NCBI GenBank assembly: GCA_048594975.1
Contig: JBMDXQ010000024.1
Location: forward strand, 124,001 to 188,000
Length of the DNA stretch: 64,000 nucleotides
DNA from: JBMDXB01 sp048594975
Lineage (GTDB): Bacteria > Acidobacteriota > Vicinamibacteria > Vicinamibacterales > 2-12-FULL-66-21
Direction of reading: 5' to 3'
This document shows, piece by piece, positions 55,548-64,000 of this stretch. Each line of letters opens with the position of its first letter. Position 1 is the stretch's first letter. The position numbers and the translations under genes are program-made. Below the pieces are notes generated by a model that saw only the letters and a list, made by a program, of their open reading frames with translations, did no database searches and was not told the origin of the DNA.

Positions 55548-56359
55548 CAGTGCGTCAGCGCGTAGATGATTTCGTTGATCTGCATCCGGTACGCCTGCGC
55601 CGTGAACTGCACGTACCCGGGATACTCGGCGGCGTTGGACCACTCCCAGCCGTCACCCATGTCGGTGTTCCAGTTGATGAGCACCATCGCGCGGCCGTTG
55701 TCGTCCTGAATCGCCTTGAGCATCGCCGTGTACCCCCCTTTTTCCCAGGTGCGGCCCTGCAAGAACGAGCCCAGCCCTGGGGTCTGCGGATACGCGTCGA
55801 TCTGGTAGAAGCAGTGGTAGATCGGATGGGTCGGCGGCAGGTCGACGATCTTCCGGTCCGGGAACACGCGCTTCATCTCGCGCTCCATGGTGGCGAACTC
55901 CACCGGCCCGTGGAAGTCGTCGAACGTGAGGGTACCGCCGCGCAGCAGGAATTCGCGCAGGATCGGGACCTCGGCATCCTTCAGGCGCAGGTTCCCGGGC
56001 TCGACGATGTAGATCCAGGGATAGGCCCAGAGGTTCGGGTCCTCGAGCGTGATGACCACCGGATCGTTCACCTGGATGGCGGTGGCGGTCTTGAGGCGCC
56101 GCGAGAGGTTCTGCTCGGCGGCCGGCGCGTCGATGAACCAGGGCTCGTCCTCGATGCTTACCCACGGGCCGCGCGGGATCGTCCATGCCTCGTACTTGAT
56201 GCGCGCGAAGGTCCACTGCAGCCCGGCGAAGCGCGCGTCCGGCTGCATCGGGTTCGGCGCGTCGGCGCCGGGCACGGCCGGGCCGCCAGCGCCCCAGAGC
56301 AGCACGCCGGCGACAGCGGCGGCCGGGAGCAGCCGCAGCGCGCGCGGGAGCGCCCTCAC
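55547..56359 (-). CDS. DUF4159 family secreted protein
   Basis: This 270-residue protein has a signal peptide (LLPAAAVAGVLLWGAGGPA) and the DUF4159 core: FAGLQWTFARIKYEAW, NLSRRLKTATAIQVNDPVV, WIYIVEPGNLRL, LREFLLRGGTLTFDDFHGP and PTHPIYHCFYQID. It resembles an amidotransferase-like fold without catalytic residues. It overlaps both the upstream TPR-peptidase gene (ATGA) and moxR. It is a regular member of MoxR/BatA clusters. Confidence 0.9.
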
Positions 56360-58935
56360 CGCGCGCCCCCGTCCGACGGTCCGCGGATCGTCTTGAGCAG
56401 CAGCTCCTGCGCGCGCTCGAACATCGGCGCGATCTCGAGGGCCGCCAGCGCTTCGCGCTTCGCGTCGGGCAGGCGCTTCGTGAGCAGGTAGACCTCTCCG
56501 AGGTCGCAGTGGGCGGCAGCCTTGTCCGCCGGGCCGGCGGCGAGCGCCGCCTTGAACTCACGCTCCGCGGTCGCGGCCTCCTGGCGGCGGAGCGCGATCC
56601 GGCCGAGCGCGGTGTGCGCCTGCGCGTCGAACGGATCGAGCGATACGATGCGCTCGTGCGCGAAGGCGGCGGCGCCCTCGTCCTTCAGCGTCTCGGCGAG
56701 CGCCGCCAGACGGCGCGCCGGCTCGATGGCCGCGTGGTCGTGCGCCAGCAGCGCCTGGTACTCCTTCCGCGCGCGTGCCGCGTCGCCGAGCTGCTCGGCC
56801 AGCCGCGCCATGATCGCGTGCGGGCTGTCGTCGCCGATCGCCATCGGCACGAGCGCGGCCGCCTTCTCCAGCGGCGCGAACGCCGCGCGGTCGGCGGCGG
56901 CGGCGAGTGCCCGGCCGAGCGCGATCTGCGCCCCGTAGCTGCCCGGCTTCGCGGCCGCCTCGGCGCGCAGGTCGTCGATCGAGGCCTCGGCCCGGGCCGT
57001 GGCGGCCTCGCCTGTGCCGCGCGGGACGACCGAGTCGCGCAGCGCCGCGCGGAGCGCGCCAAACCGCGCGTCCAGCGCCTTGTCGAAGGACGCCTGCAGC
57101 TCGTCGACGGTCACCCCCAGCGCCTTCGAGAGCGCCGCCTCGTGCTCGCTCCCGTCCCCGTACGACCGCACCAGCGCGCGCAGCGCCGGCTCGCCTTTGG
57201 CCTGCACGATGTGCTCGACGAGCAGGGCCGCTTGGTAATAGGCGAGCGCGATCGTGTCGGGGCGCGTGAAGCCGGCGTTCAGGTCGCGCACCTTCAGCGC
57301 CTCGCCGCGCTCCAGCGCGGCGGCGAACGGCACTTCCATGTCGCGCCCCCACTCGGGACGGGCGCGTGTCTCCTCGTACACGGAGATGCCCTCGGTCAGC
57401 CAGCGCGGGACGCGCTGCTTGGACATCTGGAGCGTGATGACGTGCGCGAGCTCGTGCCAGAGCGTCGCCTGCCACGAGAAGGTCCCCGGCGGCCGCGCCT
57501 TCGGCGAGTCGAGCGACACGACGCGGCCGAAGCAGGCGCCCAGCGCGCCGATCAGGCCGGGAATGCCCAGCGTGCGCACCGCGAAGTCGTCGTGCACGGG
57601 GAAGATTTCGACCAGGAGCGGCCCCGACGGGGTGAACTCGTACTTCCGGCTGAGCGAGGCGATCGCCTCCTTGGCAAGCGGAACGGCGTACTCGCGGAGC
57701 ACCGCCGCCTCGTCGGGATGGAACTTGAAGATGAAGTTGCCGTCGCGGACGACTTCGAACTTGTCCAGCTTGTCGAGCAGGTTCAGCAGGTTGAACGTCG
57801 GCCGATCGAACGGAAAGGCGTCGTGCGCGCGCTCGAGAAACGTGCGCGCCTCCGCCTCCTCGCCGAGGCGCATCAGCTGCATGCCGAGCGAGGCGTGAGC
57901 GCGATGGTTGGACGGATCCAGCTTGATCGCCTCGCGGCTCATCGCCGCCGCCTCCGCGAAGCGGTAATTGCGGGCGGCGAGCTCGCCGACGACGCGGTAG
58001 AGATCGCCGTGCGCGGGGTTGATGGCGAGCACCCGTGTCACCTCCGCGTCGAACCCGACGCGGTCGTCGCGAACGTAGAGGATCGCGGCGAGCAGGGCGC
58101 GTGCGTCGATGTCCGAGGGGTTGACGCGGAGCACCGCGTCGATGCGCTCGCGTGCCGCGTCGAAGCGGGTGTTGTCCACGTCGAGCTGCGCCAGCAGCAG
58201 GTGCGCCGGCGCGAGATCGGGATCGATTGCCAGCGCGCGCGCGGCCGCGGCGGCGGCGGCAGGCGGATCGTCCTCCGCGATCGTGCGGGCGAAACCGACG
58301 TGCGCCGGCGCCCACTTCGGATCGAGCTTCAGCACCTGCTGAAACGACTTGGCGGCTTCGTTGAGCTCGGACGTCTCGAGGAAGAGCATGCCCCAGGCGC
58401 TTTCGAGCGCGGGATGCGTGCCCGCACCGGTCGCCGAGCGGAACAGGGCGTTGGCGTCGTGGACGCGTCCGAGCGCGTGCGCGGCGCGTGCCGCACGGAA
58501 CAGCGCATCGCCGTTTCCCGCACCCGCCGCCGACTGCTGCACGAGTCGCTTCAGGTGCTGCCCCGCCTCCTGCGACCGTCCGACCCGCTGCAGCAGCAGG
58601 CCGAGCTCCAGCGCCGCATCGCTGAGCGGACCTTTCGCCGCGGCCGGCTGCAGCAGCGCCAGCGCCTGCTCATGCTCGCCTTTGCGGATCAGCAGGTGCC
58701 CGCGCACGGCGGCGGCCGCCGGGTCGTCCGGGCGGGTCTGCGCCAGCGACTCGGCGTCGGCCAGCCGACCGTGCGCGATCGCCGTCCACGCGGACCGGGG
58801 AAACGGTTCAGTCGAAGGGGTCTGGCGAGCGACGCGGGGCGGCGACATCGCCGCTGCCGCGCACACATAAAGAAGGATGACGACCAGCGGCCGCATCGAC
58901 ACCGGGAGACGACGGCGCGAGCGAGCGTCGCGCAT
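56356..58935 (-). CDS. TPR protein with metallopeptidase (peptidase MA-like) domain
   Basis: The start is taken as ATG 58935, because TATAAT lies 12 bases upstream; a later ATG (58896) is an alternative and both lead into a signal (MRPLVVILLYVCAAAA). The 859 residues contain N-terminal tetratricopeptide repeats (to about 400), then a zincin domain with LWHELAHVITLQMSKQRVPRWLTEGISVYEE (in three pieces: HELAH, the spacer, and the Glu of TEGIS), then further TPRs to the end. The catalytic set is complete. It heads the aerotolerance-type operon, suggesting a periplasmic quality-control or remodelling peptidase. Confidence 0.85.
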   Translation of the reverse strand: MRDARSRRRLPVSMRPLVVILLYVCAAAAMSPPRVARQTPSTEPFPRSAWTAIAHGRLADAESLAQTRPDDPAAAAVRGHLLIRKGEHEQALALLQPAAAKGPLSDAALELGLLLQRVGRSQEAGQHLKRLVQQSAAGAGNGDALFRAARAAHALGRVHDANALFRSATGAGTHPALESAWGMLFLETSELNEAAKSFQQVLKLDPKWAPAHVGFARTIAEDDPPAAAAAAARALAIDPDLAPAHLLLAQLDVDNTRFDAARERIDAVLRVNPSDIDARALLAAILYVRDDRVGFDAEVTRVLAINPAHGDLYRVVGELAARNYRFAEAAAMSREAIKLDPSNHRAHASLGMQLMRLGEEAEARTFLERAHDAFPFDRPTFNLLNLLDKLDKFEVVRDGNFIFKFHPDEAAVLREYAVPLAKEAIASLSRKYEFTPSGPLLVEIFPVHDDFAVRTLGIPGLIGALGACFGRVVSLDSPKARPPGTFSWQATLWHELAHVITLQMSKQRVPRWLTEGISVYEETRARPEWGRDMEVPFAAALERGEALKVRDLNAGFTRPDTIALAYYQAALLVEHIVQAKGEPALRALVRSYGDGSEHEAALSKALGVTVDELQASFDKALDARFGALRAALRDSVVPRGTGEAATARAEASIDDLRAEAAAKPGSYGAQIALGRALAAAADRAAFAPLEKAAALVPMAIGDDSPHAIMARLAEQLGDAARARKEYQALLAHDHAAIEPARRLAALAETLKDEGAAAFAHERIVSLDPFDAQAHTALGRIALRRQEAATAEREFKAALAAGPADKAAAHCDLGEVYLLTKRLPDAKREALAALEIAPMFERAQELLLKTIRGPSDGGAR

Positions 58936-58947
58936 GCGACTGTCCAG

Positions 58948-58953
58948 ATTATA
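58948..58953 (-). promoter_or_regulatory. candidate -10 box of the MoxR/BatA operon
   Basis: A perfect TATAAT on the minus strand lies 12 bases before the ATG at 58935. No strong -35 is seen. It would drive the operon of at least nine genes down to 44.9 kb, with a very short leader if 58935 is the start. Confidence 0.6.
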
Positions 58954-59004
58954 GAGCACAGGCAGCGCTTACCCGATTCTGACGCGGCGCGAGCGGGAAC
59001 GGTC

Positions 59005-60417
59005 TCAGAACAATTCGCGCCAGGTGAAGAAGAGTGCGGCGGCCAGCCCCTGCCCCAGCGCGAACATCGCGGCCCAGCCCGCCGCCGCGCGGGTCGAGAG
59101 CACGGCCGCGAGGGCCAGGAACAGGGGAAACAGCGTCGCGGTGACGCGGCCCATCGACAGCACGCCGCCGGCCGCGAGGGGCGCGAGCACGTTCAGCAGC
59201 ACGTAGCCGGCCCACGCCGGGCCCAGCTTCCGCCACACCGGCCACGCGAGGCCCAAAGCAAACGCCAGGCCGAGGGTGTTCAGCGCCTGGAACGGATAGG
59301 CTGCGGCCAGCTGCAGCAGCCCCGACCCGCTGCCCACCGCCAACGTGAAGCCGCTCGAACCGAAGCTGCGCCCCCATGCCCCGTGCAGGCGTGCCCACGC
59401 AAACCAGATCTCCGTGAGCCGGTAGACGTAGACCGTGAACGCCATCATCCCCACCGCAGGCATCGCCGCGACCGCGAGCGCAACGAGACGGCGGCGGCCC
59501 GGCTCGCGAAACGCCGATCCTGGCGGCGGCCCGGCGTCGCGAACGCCGAGCGCCAGCAGCCCGAGCGGCAGGCTCAGGAAGAAGCCGTTGGGACGCGACA
59601 GGCCGGCCACCAGCCCCCAGATCGCCGCGCGCGTCCACTCCGCGTGCCGGAAGTGGTGCCATGCCCCGACCGAGGCCAGCAGGAACAGCGCCTCGGTGTA
59701 CGCCGCGCTGTAGAAGACCGCGAAGGGATACGCCGCAAGAAGCAGGACCGCGGCGGCGGCCCGCTCGTCGTCCATCAGCTCGCGCGCCGTTCGAGACAGG
59801 TACCACGCGGCCCAGAAGAACGCGGCCAGCGAGATCGCAACGCCCGCCCACACGTAACGCCGCACCCACACCTCGCGCGAGGCGTCGGCGCGCTGCCCCG
59901 CCACCGCGCCGGCGGCGCGCATGAGCATCGGGTAGGCGGGAAAGAACGCGAGGTTCTGCTGGCGATCGAAACGGCGCTGCCATTCGTAGCCCTCGTAGGC
60001 GATGCCGGCGTACCACCCGGCATCGAACCGGAGGGGCAGCGACGCGATCGGATCGCGGCCGATGGCACCGTCCGCGGCAGGGGCGGGACCGATCGCGGCA
60101 ACGGCGAGCAGGCCGATGAGCAGCACGGTGGGCCGCGTCAGCCAGAACGCGAGCATCGCGTCGCGCAGCGCCGGTCGGTGGCCGATCGCTTCGCACGCCG
60201 GGCGAAGCGTCGCCGCCAGCGGCGGGGTGGGCACCAGCACGTGCCGCAACGCGGCGACGGCAACGGTGACGAACACCGCGTGCGACCAGCGGATCGACAG
60301 CGGCACCCCGCCGACAAACTCGCGAAAGGCGCCAAATACGGCCAGGGAGAGTGCGGCGGCGGCGACGACGATCGTCAGCGCGTCGAGCACGAGTATGAGG
60401 GCACGGAGCGGGGCCAA
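59005..60417 (-). CDS. PIG-V/GPI mannosyltransferase-2-like membrane glycosyltransferase
   Basis: This is a 470-residue polytopic (about 10-12 helix) inner-membrane protein of the GT-C type. Family-type motifs are LRFDAGWYAGIAYEGYEWQRRF, then NLAFFPAYPMLMRAAG, and YPFAVFYSAAYTEALFLLASVGAWH followed by GLSRPNGFFLSLPLGLLAL. These resemble bacterial relatives of PIG-V, which transfer mannose from a lipid-linked donor. The cargo here is probably an envelope glycan. It is upstream of the aerotolerance-type operon on the same strand but separate from it. Confidence 0.82.
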   Translation of the reverse strand: MAPLRALILVLDALTIVVAAAALSLAVFGAFREFVGGVPLSIRWSHAVFVTVAVAALRHVLVPTPPLAATLRPACEAIGHRPALRDAMLAFWLTRPTVLLIGLLAVAAIGPAPAADGAIGRDPIASLPLRFDAGWYAGIAYEGYEWQRRFDRQQNLAFFPAYPMLMRAAGAVAGQRADASREVWVRRYVWAGVAISLAAFFWAAWYLSRTARELMDDERAAAAVLLLAAYPFAVFYSAAYTEALFLLASVGAWHHFRHAEWTRAAIWGLVAGLSRPNGFFLSLPLGLLALGVRDAGPPPGSAFREPGRRRLVALAVAAMPAVGMMAFTVYVYRLTEIWFAWARLHGAWGRSFGSSGFTLAVGSGSGLLQLAAAYPFQALNTLGLAFALGLAWPVWRKLGPAWAGYVLLNVLAPLAAGGVLSMGRVTATLFPLFLALAAVLSTRAAAGWAAMFALGQGLAAALFFTWRELF

Positions 60418-60429
60418 GGTCAGGAGAGA

Positions 60430-60526
60430 TTAACTCAGAGGCCACGGAGGCCGCGGAGAGTAATCAACTCAGAGGCCACGAAAGGCCACGGAGGCCATCA
60501 ACTCGGAGGCCACGAAGGCCACTGAG
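60430..60526. repeat. left array of three ~33-bp units, TCAACTCAGAGGCCAC type
   Basis: Three units begin TTAACTCAGAGGCCACGG, TCAACTCAGAGGCCACGA and TCAACTCGGAGGCCACGA, each followed by a GGCCACxGAG-type tail. An array with the same unit in opposite orientation lies at 61050-61138. Confidence 0.8.
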
Positions 60527-60601
60527 AATCCACTTGGATCGCTGACACTCAATCTGACGGTCATGTAGTATGTCGGGTCTGCGAAAGGAGCCCGACCTGA
60601 C

Positions 60602-60943
60602 GTGGCGACCGAGCAGAAGGTGGTCAAACCAAAGTCGGGCGGCTGGAACTCGCGAAGCAGCTCGGCAACCTCGCGGACGCGTGGCGGATCATGGGCTACA
60701 GGCGCGACAGTTTTTTCGATTCCGAGAGCCTGTCTGCGCACGGCGGCGAAGAGGCGCTCAATCAGCCGCCGCAAGCCAAACCATAAGAACCGCGTCGACG
60801 GTGCCCTCGAGCAGGCAGTCGTCGAGATGGCGATTGCGCAACCGGCGTGGAGCCAGCTGTGCGTCTCGAACGAGCTGGCGAAGGCGGCATCCTCGCCCGC
60901 CCGGGTGCGCGTGGCCTGGCAGCGCCATGAAGCAGATTGAGTG
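60602..60943 (+). pseudogene. decayed IS481-type transposase fragment
   Basis: The reading starts at GTG 60602 with MATEQKVVKPKSG, then the similarity continues one frame over as LELAKQLGNLADAWRIMGYR and RDSFFDSESLSAHGGEEALN (60643-60760), then returns to the first frame as ISRRKPNHKNRVDGALEQAV and VSNELAKAASSPARVRVAWQ. These three pieces together match the N-terminal helix-turn-helix region of IS481-family transposases, whose typical text is LELAKQLGN, SRRKPN, RVSNEL and VRxVWxRH. The catalytic DDE domain is missing. Two compensating frameshifts and the truncation mark it as inactive. Confidence 0.8.
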
Positions 60944-61049
60944 GCCTCGCGCGTGCACGCCGGCTTCACCAGCCAGGCCGGCGGGCGCAGCGCGACATCT
61001 CAGACCAGATCACGGCTCTCTGTCCGATCGAGTCTTGGCTAATGCACCC

Positions 61050-61138
61050 AGTGGCCGTGGCCTCTGAGTTGTCTACCTCGGTGGCCTTCGTGGCCTCTGA
61101 GTTGATGACCTCGGTGGCCTCCGTGCCCTCTAAGTTGA
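61050..61138. repeat. right array of three ~33-bp units, inverted
   Basis: Read on the minus strand, the units are TCAACTTAGAGGGCACGGAG, TCAACTCAGAGGCCACGAAG and ACAACTCAGAGGCCACGG. They are the inverse of the left array and the two arrays bracket the IS481-type remnant and about 500 bases. The last unit abuts the stop of the ICMT gene. Confidence 0.8.
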
Positions 61139-61657
61139 CTACTCTCCGCCCGCTCGCGCCAGCGCGCGCAGCGCGCGCTCCTCCACTCGAATCCGCGCGA
61201 GGATCAGGGCGCCGAAGCCGGCGAGCGCGAGGCTGCCGGTGACCGGCGCGTGCGCCATCAGCCCGACGCCGGCAAGCTCGCCCATCACGCCGGCGTAGTT
61301 GGGATGGCGGAGAAAGCGGTATGGTCCCGAGATCACCAGCGGTGCGCCCGGAACGACCAGCACCCGGAAGCTCCAGCGGGGGCCGAGCGTGATGATCGCC
61401 CAGTACTTGAGCGCCTTGGCGGCGGCAAAGATCGCCAGCCCGGCCGCGAACCGTGCGCCGGTGCCCGCGTCGCGCAGCCAGGCCTCCACGAGCAGCGCCA
61501 GGAAGCAGGCCGGATAGGCGACCGCCATCAGCGGGTAGACGTCGCCCGGCGGCTCCACCGCGCCCGCCTGGCGGAGCTGGCGTTCGTGGCGCGCCGCCAG
61601 CCGCGACTCCAACAGCATAGGCAGGAAGGCGAGCGCTCCGAGCAGCAACAGCGTCAT
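61139..61657 (-). CDS. isoprenylcysteine carboxyl-methyltransferase-family protein
   Basis: The ATG 61657 overlaps the stop of the FAD gene (ATGA), giving 172 residues with four or five helices. The ICMT/PEMT signature is visible: WAIITLGPRWSFRVLVVPGA and then GPYRFLRHPNYAGVMGELAG. In bacteria such enzymes methylate phenolic lipids or other small hydrophobic molecules rather than prenylated proteins. Together with the FAD enzyme and ketosynthase upstream, a role as tailoring O-methyltransferase is likely. Confidence 0.88.
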   Translation of the reverse strand: MTLLLLGALAFLPMLLESRLAARHERQLRQAGAVEPPGDVYPLMAVAYPACFLALLVEAWLRDAGTGARFAAGLAIFAAAKALKYWAIITLGPRWSFRVLVVPGAPLVISGPYRFLRHPNYAGVMGELAGVGLMAHAPVTGSLALAGFGALILARIRVEERALRALARAGGE

Positions 61658-62790
61658 GCCGCGGCCTGATCGCCGGCGTAGCGAATCACCGACCGGATGA
61701 GCGACGGCGCCAGCCAGGCGCCGCGATCCGCCAGGCGCAGCGTCACCGGCGACCCGACGAGGCTGCGCAGCGTCCGGTTGAAGCGCAGCTTGGGCGTGAA
61801 CTCGCGGCGCCGCGCCTCGCCGAGCCGCCGGTGGGCATCGCGCCAGCCGTGCTCGAGGACCTCGAGCGCGGACTGCGCCGCCAGCTCCGCGCCGCGCAGC
61901 GCGAACCGCAGCCCGTCGCCGGTCATCGGATCCACGAAGCCAGCGGCGTCGCCCGCGAGGAGCAACCCGCGCGTGCCGGGGACGCGCGACTCCACCGCCA
62001 GCGGTCCGATGCACACCGGGGGCGCGACGAGGCGCGCGCGGGCGAAGCGGCCGGCCAGCTCGCGGTCGGCATGCAGGGACTCGAGCAGCAGTCGCTCCGG
62101 CGCGCGCAGCGCCGGGCAGCGCGTGGTCACCACGCACGCGTTCGCCAGTCCGCCCGGCAGCGGCGCCACACCGATGTAGCGATCCGTCCGGATGTGCATC
62201 TCGCCGCACGTCGTCAGGCCGGACACGCCCTCGAAGTACGCGCCGACCGCCCAGCGGCGCGGCGACGAGGGATGCCACGACAGGCCGAGGCTGCGCGCGA
62301 TCCGCGAGTGCCGGCCGTCGGCGGCGACGACGACCCGCGCGGTCACCGCGATCGCCCGGCCGCTCGATATCTTCACGACCGCGCCGCGTACGCCTGGAGG
62401 GCCGCCGCTCGACTCGACCACGGCACCATCCACGACGACGCCGTCATCGATCACCGCCCCGGCAGCGGCCGCGGCGCCGAGCAGGCGCGCATCGAGGTCG
62501 CGCCGTGCGATGGCGCGTCCCTGAAGGCCGTCGTGGTACCGGCCTTCGACACGAAGACCGGAAGGGCCGCTGACGATCATGCCGTCGACCGGCAGCGCGC
62601 CGTCGAGCACGTGGCCGAGGCCGCGGCGGTTCAGGAGCGTCACCGTTCCCGGATTGATCGTGTCGCCGCACAGCTTGTCGCGCGGAAACCGTGCACGATC
62701 CAGGAGCAGCACCGCCGCCCCGGCACGGGCGAGCATCGTCGCCGCCACCGAGCCGGCCGGGCCTGCGCCGCAGATCAGCACGTCGTGCAT
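61654..62790 (-). CDS. FAD-dependent oxidoreductase, geranylgeranyl-reductase-like
   Basis: This 378-residue flavoprotein opens with the dinucleotide fold VLICGAGPAGSVAATMLARA and LLLDRARFPRDKLCGD, where the Cys-Gly-Asp and FPRDK are typical of the geranylgeranyl reductase/flavin hydroxylase group. The second FAD motif is GLLLAGDAAGFVDPMTGDG. It probably hydroxylates or reduces an unsaturated or aromatic lipid intermediate. It overlaps the methyltransferase and follows the ketosynthase by 22 bases, so all three form one pathway unit. Confidence 0.88.
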   Translation of the reverse strand: MHDVLICGAGPAGSVAATMLARAGAAVLLLDRARFPRDKLCGDTINPGTVTLLNRRGLGHVLDGALPVDGMIVSGPSGLRVEGRYHDGLQGRAIARRDLDARLLGAAAAAGAVIDDGVVVDGAVVESSGGPPGVRGAVVKISSGRAIAVTARVVVAADGRHSRIARSLGLSWHPSSPRRWAVGAYFEGVSGLTTCGEMHIRTDRYIGVAPLPGGLANACVVTTRCPALRAPERLLLESLHADRELAGRFARARLVAPPVCIGPLAVESRVPGTRGLLLAGDAAGFVDPMTGDGLRFALRGAELAAQSALEVLEHGWRDAHRRLGEARRREFTPKLRFNRTLRSLVGSPVTLRLADRGAWLAPSLIRSVIRYAGDQAAA

Positions 62791-62812
62791 GGCGACAGAG
62801 TACCCTTACCCC

Positions 62813-64000
62813 TTACCTCTGATTGCCGTTGTCCCTACCCAGTACCAACGCGCTGTTCTTCGATCCGAATCCGAGGCAGTTGCACAGCGCCGCCTCGACC
62901 GCCGCGGCGCGGCCCGCGTTCGGGATGAAATCCAGATCGCATGCGGGATCGGGCTCGAACTGGTTGATCGTCGGCGGGAGGAAGCCCTCGCGTAGCGCGA
63001 GCGCTGCCGTGACGATGCCGGCGGCGCCGCTCGCGCCCTGGGGGTGGCCGATCATCGACTTGGTGGAGGAACCGGGAACGCGATCGGCGAGCGGACCGAA
63101 CAACTCGCGGACGCAGCGCGACTCGACCGCGTCGTTCAGCACCGTTGACGTGCCGTGGTAATTGACGTATCCGATTTCCTCGAGCGGACGGCGCGCCCGG
63201 TCGATCGCCAGTCGCATCGCGCGGACGATCTGCTCGCCGTCGGGATCCATCTGGACGCGATGGTAGGCGTCGCACGTCGAGCCGTAGCCTTCGACGAAGG
63301 CATAGATGTACGCGCCGCGGGCGCGCGCCCGGTCCTCGCGCTCCAGGACGACGAGCCAGGCGCCCTCCCCGAGCACGAACCCGTCGCGGCCGCGGTCGAA
63401 CGGCCGCGAGGCCTCGGCCGGGCTGTCGTTGTGCCGCGTCGTGACCGCGCGCATCCTCGAGAAGCCGAAGATCATCCCTGGCGTGACGCAGGCGTCGGCG
63501 CCGCCCGAGAGGATCACCTCCGCCTCGCTGGAGCGAATCAGCGCCGCCGCATACCCGACCGCATCGGTCGAGCTCGTGCAGCCGGTGGACACGACGTGGC
63601 TGACACCGTGCAGCTCGAGCGCGATCGAGATCTCGCTCGAGATCATGCCGACGATCGAGACCGGGATCGCGTAGGGGGTGACGCGCCGCCCGCCGTCGCC
63701 GAAAAACTCCGCGTACTGCTGCTCGGCGACGTCGATGCCGCCGGCACCGCTGCCCACGACCACGCCCGCGTCCGGCTCGTTGAGGCGAAGGCCGGCGTCG
63801 GCCCAGGCCTCGGTCGCGGCAATCACCGCGATCAGCGAGGCGCGGGAGTACCTGCGCGGGTCGGCGCGGCAGGCCAGCGGCGCACGGCCGTTGGGCGCCC
63901 GCTCGTGAATCGGCGCGGCATCGTCGATGGTGACCGCCGGAACAGGGGCGGCCACCGTGCAGGGAAAGGGAGACGGATCGAAATCGCTGATCGCGCGGGT
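62813..64000 (-). CDS. FabF-like beta-ketoacyl synthase (5' end beyond right edge)
   Basis: The frame is open to the window's right edge, reading TRAISDFDPSPFPCTVAAPV before the first possible start at 63955. This region is a normal internal part of KAS II, so the gene is truncated by the window, not by mutation. The catalytic triad is visible: Cys in VSTGCTSSTDAV, His in YVNYHGTSTVLND and His in KSMIGHPQGASGAAG. About 395 residues are present. With the downstream FAD enzyme and ICMT it suggests synthesis of a polyketide or lipid-type secondary metabolite rather than housekeeping fatty-acid synthesis. Confidence 0.9.
   Translation of the reverse strand, partial: TRAISDFDPSPFPCTVAAPVPAVTIDDAAPIHERAPNGRAPLACRADPRRYSRASLIAVIAATEAWADAGLRLNEPDAGVVVGSGAGGIDVAEQQYAEFFGDGGRRVTPYAIPVSIVGMISSEISIALELHGVSHVVSTGCTSSTDAVGYAAALIRSSEAEVILSGGADACVTPGMIFGFSRMRAVTTRHNDSPAEASRPFDRGRDGFVLGEGAWLVVLEREDRARARGAYIYAFVEGYGSTCDAYHRVQMDPDGEQIVRAMRLAIDRARRPLEEIGYVNYHGTSTVLNDAVESRCVRELFGPLADRVPGSSTKSMIGHPQGASGAAGIVTAALALREGFLPPTINQFEPDPACDLDFIPNAGRAAAVEAALCNCLGFGSKNSALVLGRDNGNQR

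Noticed and set aside
56509..60525. 1338-codon plus-strand open frame opposite the TPR-peptidase and mannosyltransferase
   Set aside because: It spans two unrelated real genes on the other strand and shows only antisense composition bias.

Overview
The window is high-G+C DNA, roughly two-thirds G+C by eye, densely coded on both strands. It most resembles a soil-type Acidobacteriota, perhaps a Vicinamibacteria-like lineage. This rests on an Oar-like TonB receptor with a carboxypeptidase-regulatory domain, a MoxR/DUF58/BatA/DUF4175/DUF4159 operon, many small lineage-type proteins and families of short dispersed intergenic repeats. That placement is inference. No rRNA, tRNA or CRISPR array was seen.

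Layout. 1-4.7 kb: the 5' part of an ImuA/RecA-like gene, an MFS exporter, a NicO-type metal transporter, a metallopeptidase-like lipoprotein, a DsbD-alpha-like protein and a glycine-zipper lipoprotein. 4.9-9.8 kb: DUF3891, a response regulator with its histidine kinase, a PiT phosphate transporter and its DUF47 partner. 10-16.4 kb: an RMD1-like protein, then a divergent outer-membrane pair made of a large TonB receptor and an OprP-like porin. 16.6-18.5 kb: arsenic genes arsC, arsM and arsR around a divergent promoter. 18.5-21.1 kb: an orphan OmpR-type regulator, three small proteins and methylglyoxal synthase. 21.2-28.9 kb: chrA, glgC, a HELQH protein, and a polyphosphate-flavoured group (sixA, CHAD, ppx/gppA, two thymidylate-kinase-like genes). 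29.1-33.7 kb: pstS-pstC-pstA-pstB-phoU. 33.8-39.6 kb: yacG, gltA, an M28 peptidase, then a LeuA-like enzyme coupled to an FHA-GAF-SpoIIE phosphatase. 40-44.8 kb: a small barrel protein, a ZnuD-like TonB receptor with a HCxxCH protein, a rhomboid and a DUF2911 protein. 44.9-58.9 kb: one long minus-strand aerotolerance-type operon. 59-64 kb: a PIG-V-like mannosyltransferase, a decayed IS481-type transposase between inverted repeat arrays, and an ICMT/FAD oxidoreductase/ketosynthase cluster cut by the right edge.

The main discovery is a regulatory layer linking scattered loci. Upstream of the large TonB receptor, the porin, the orphan regulator, mgsA and pstS the same promoter layout occurs: half-sites resembling KTNAC in 11-bp register, a 10-nt gap, then a -10 hexamer TAGCCT, TATCGT or TAGCGT. 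All are in the orientation of the gene. This matches the architecture of PhoB-dependent PHO-box promoters. Weaker two-half-site versions precede the DUF47/PiT operon and two small uncharacterised proteins. The window therefore reads as much of a phosphate-starvation regulon: outer-membrane entry (receptor and porin), inner-membrane uptake (Pst, PiT), regulators, methylglyoxal synthase as a phosphate-releasing bypass, and two small unknown proteins. Polyphosphate-related genes and arsenate handling lie close by.
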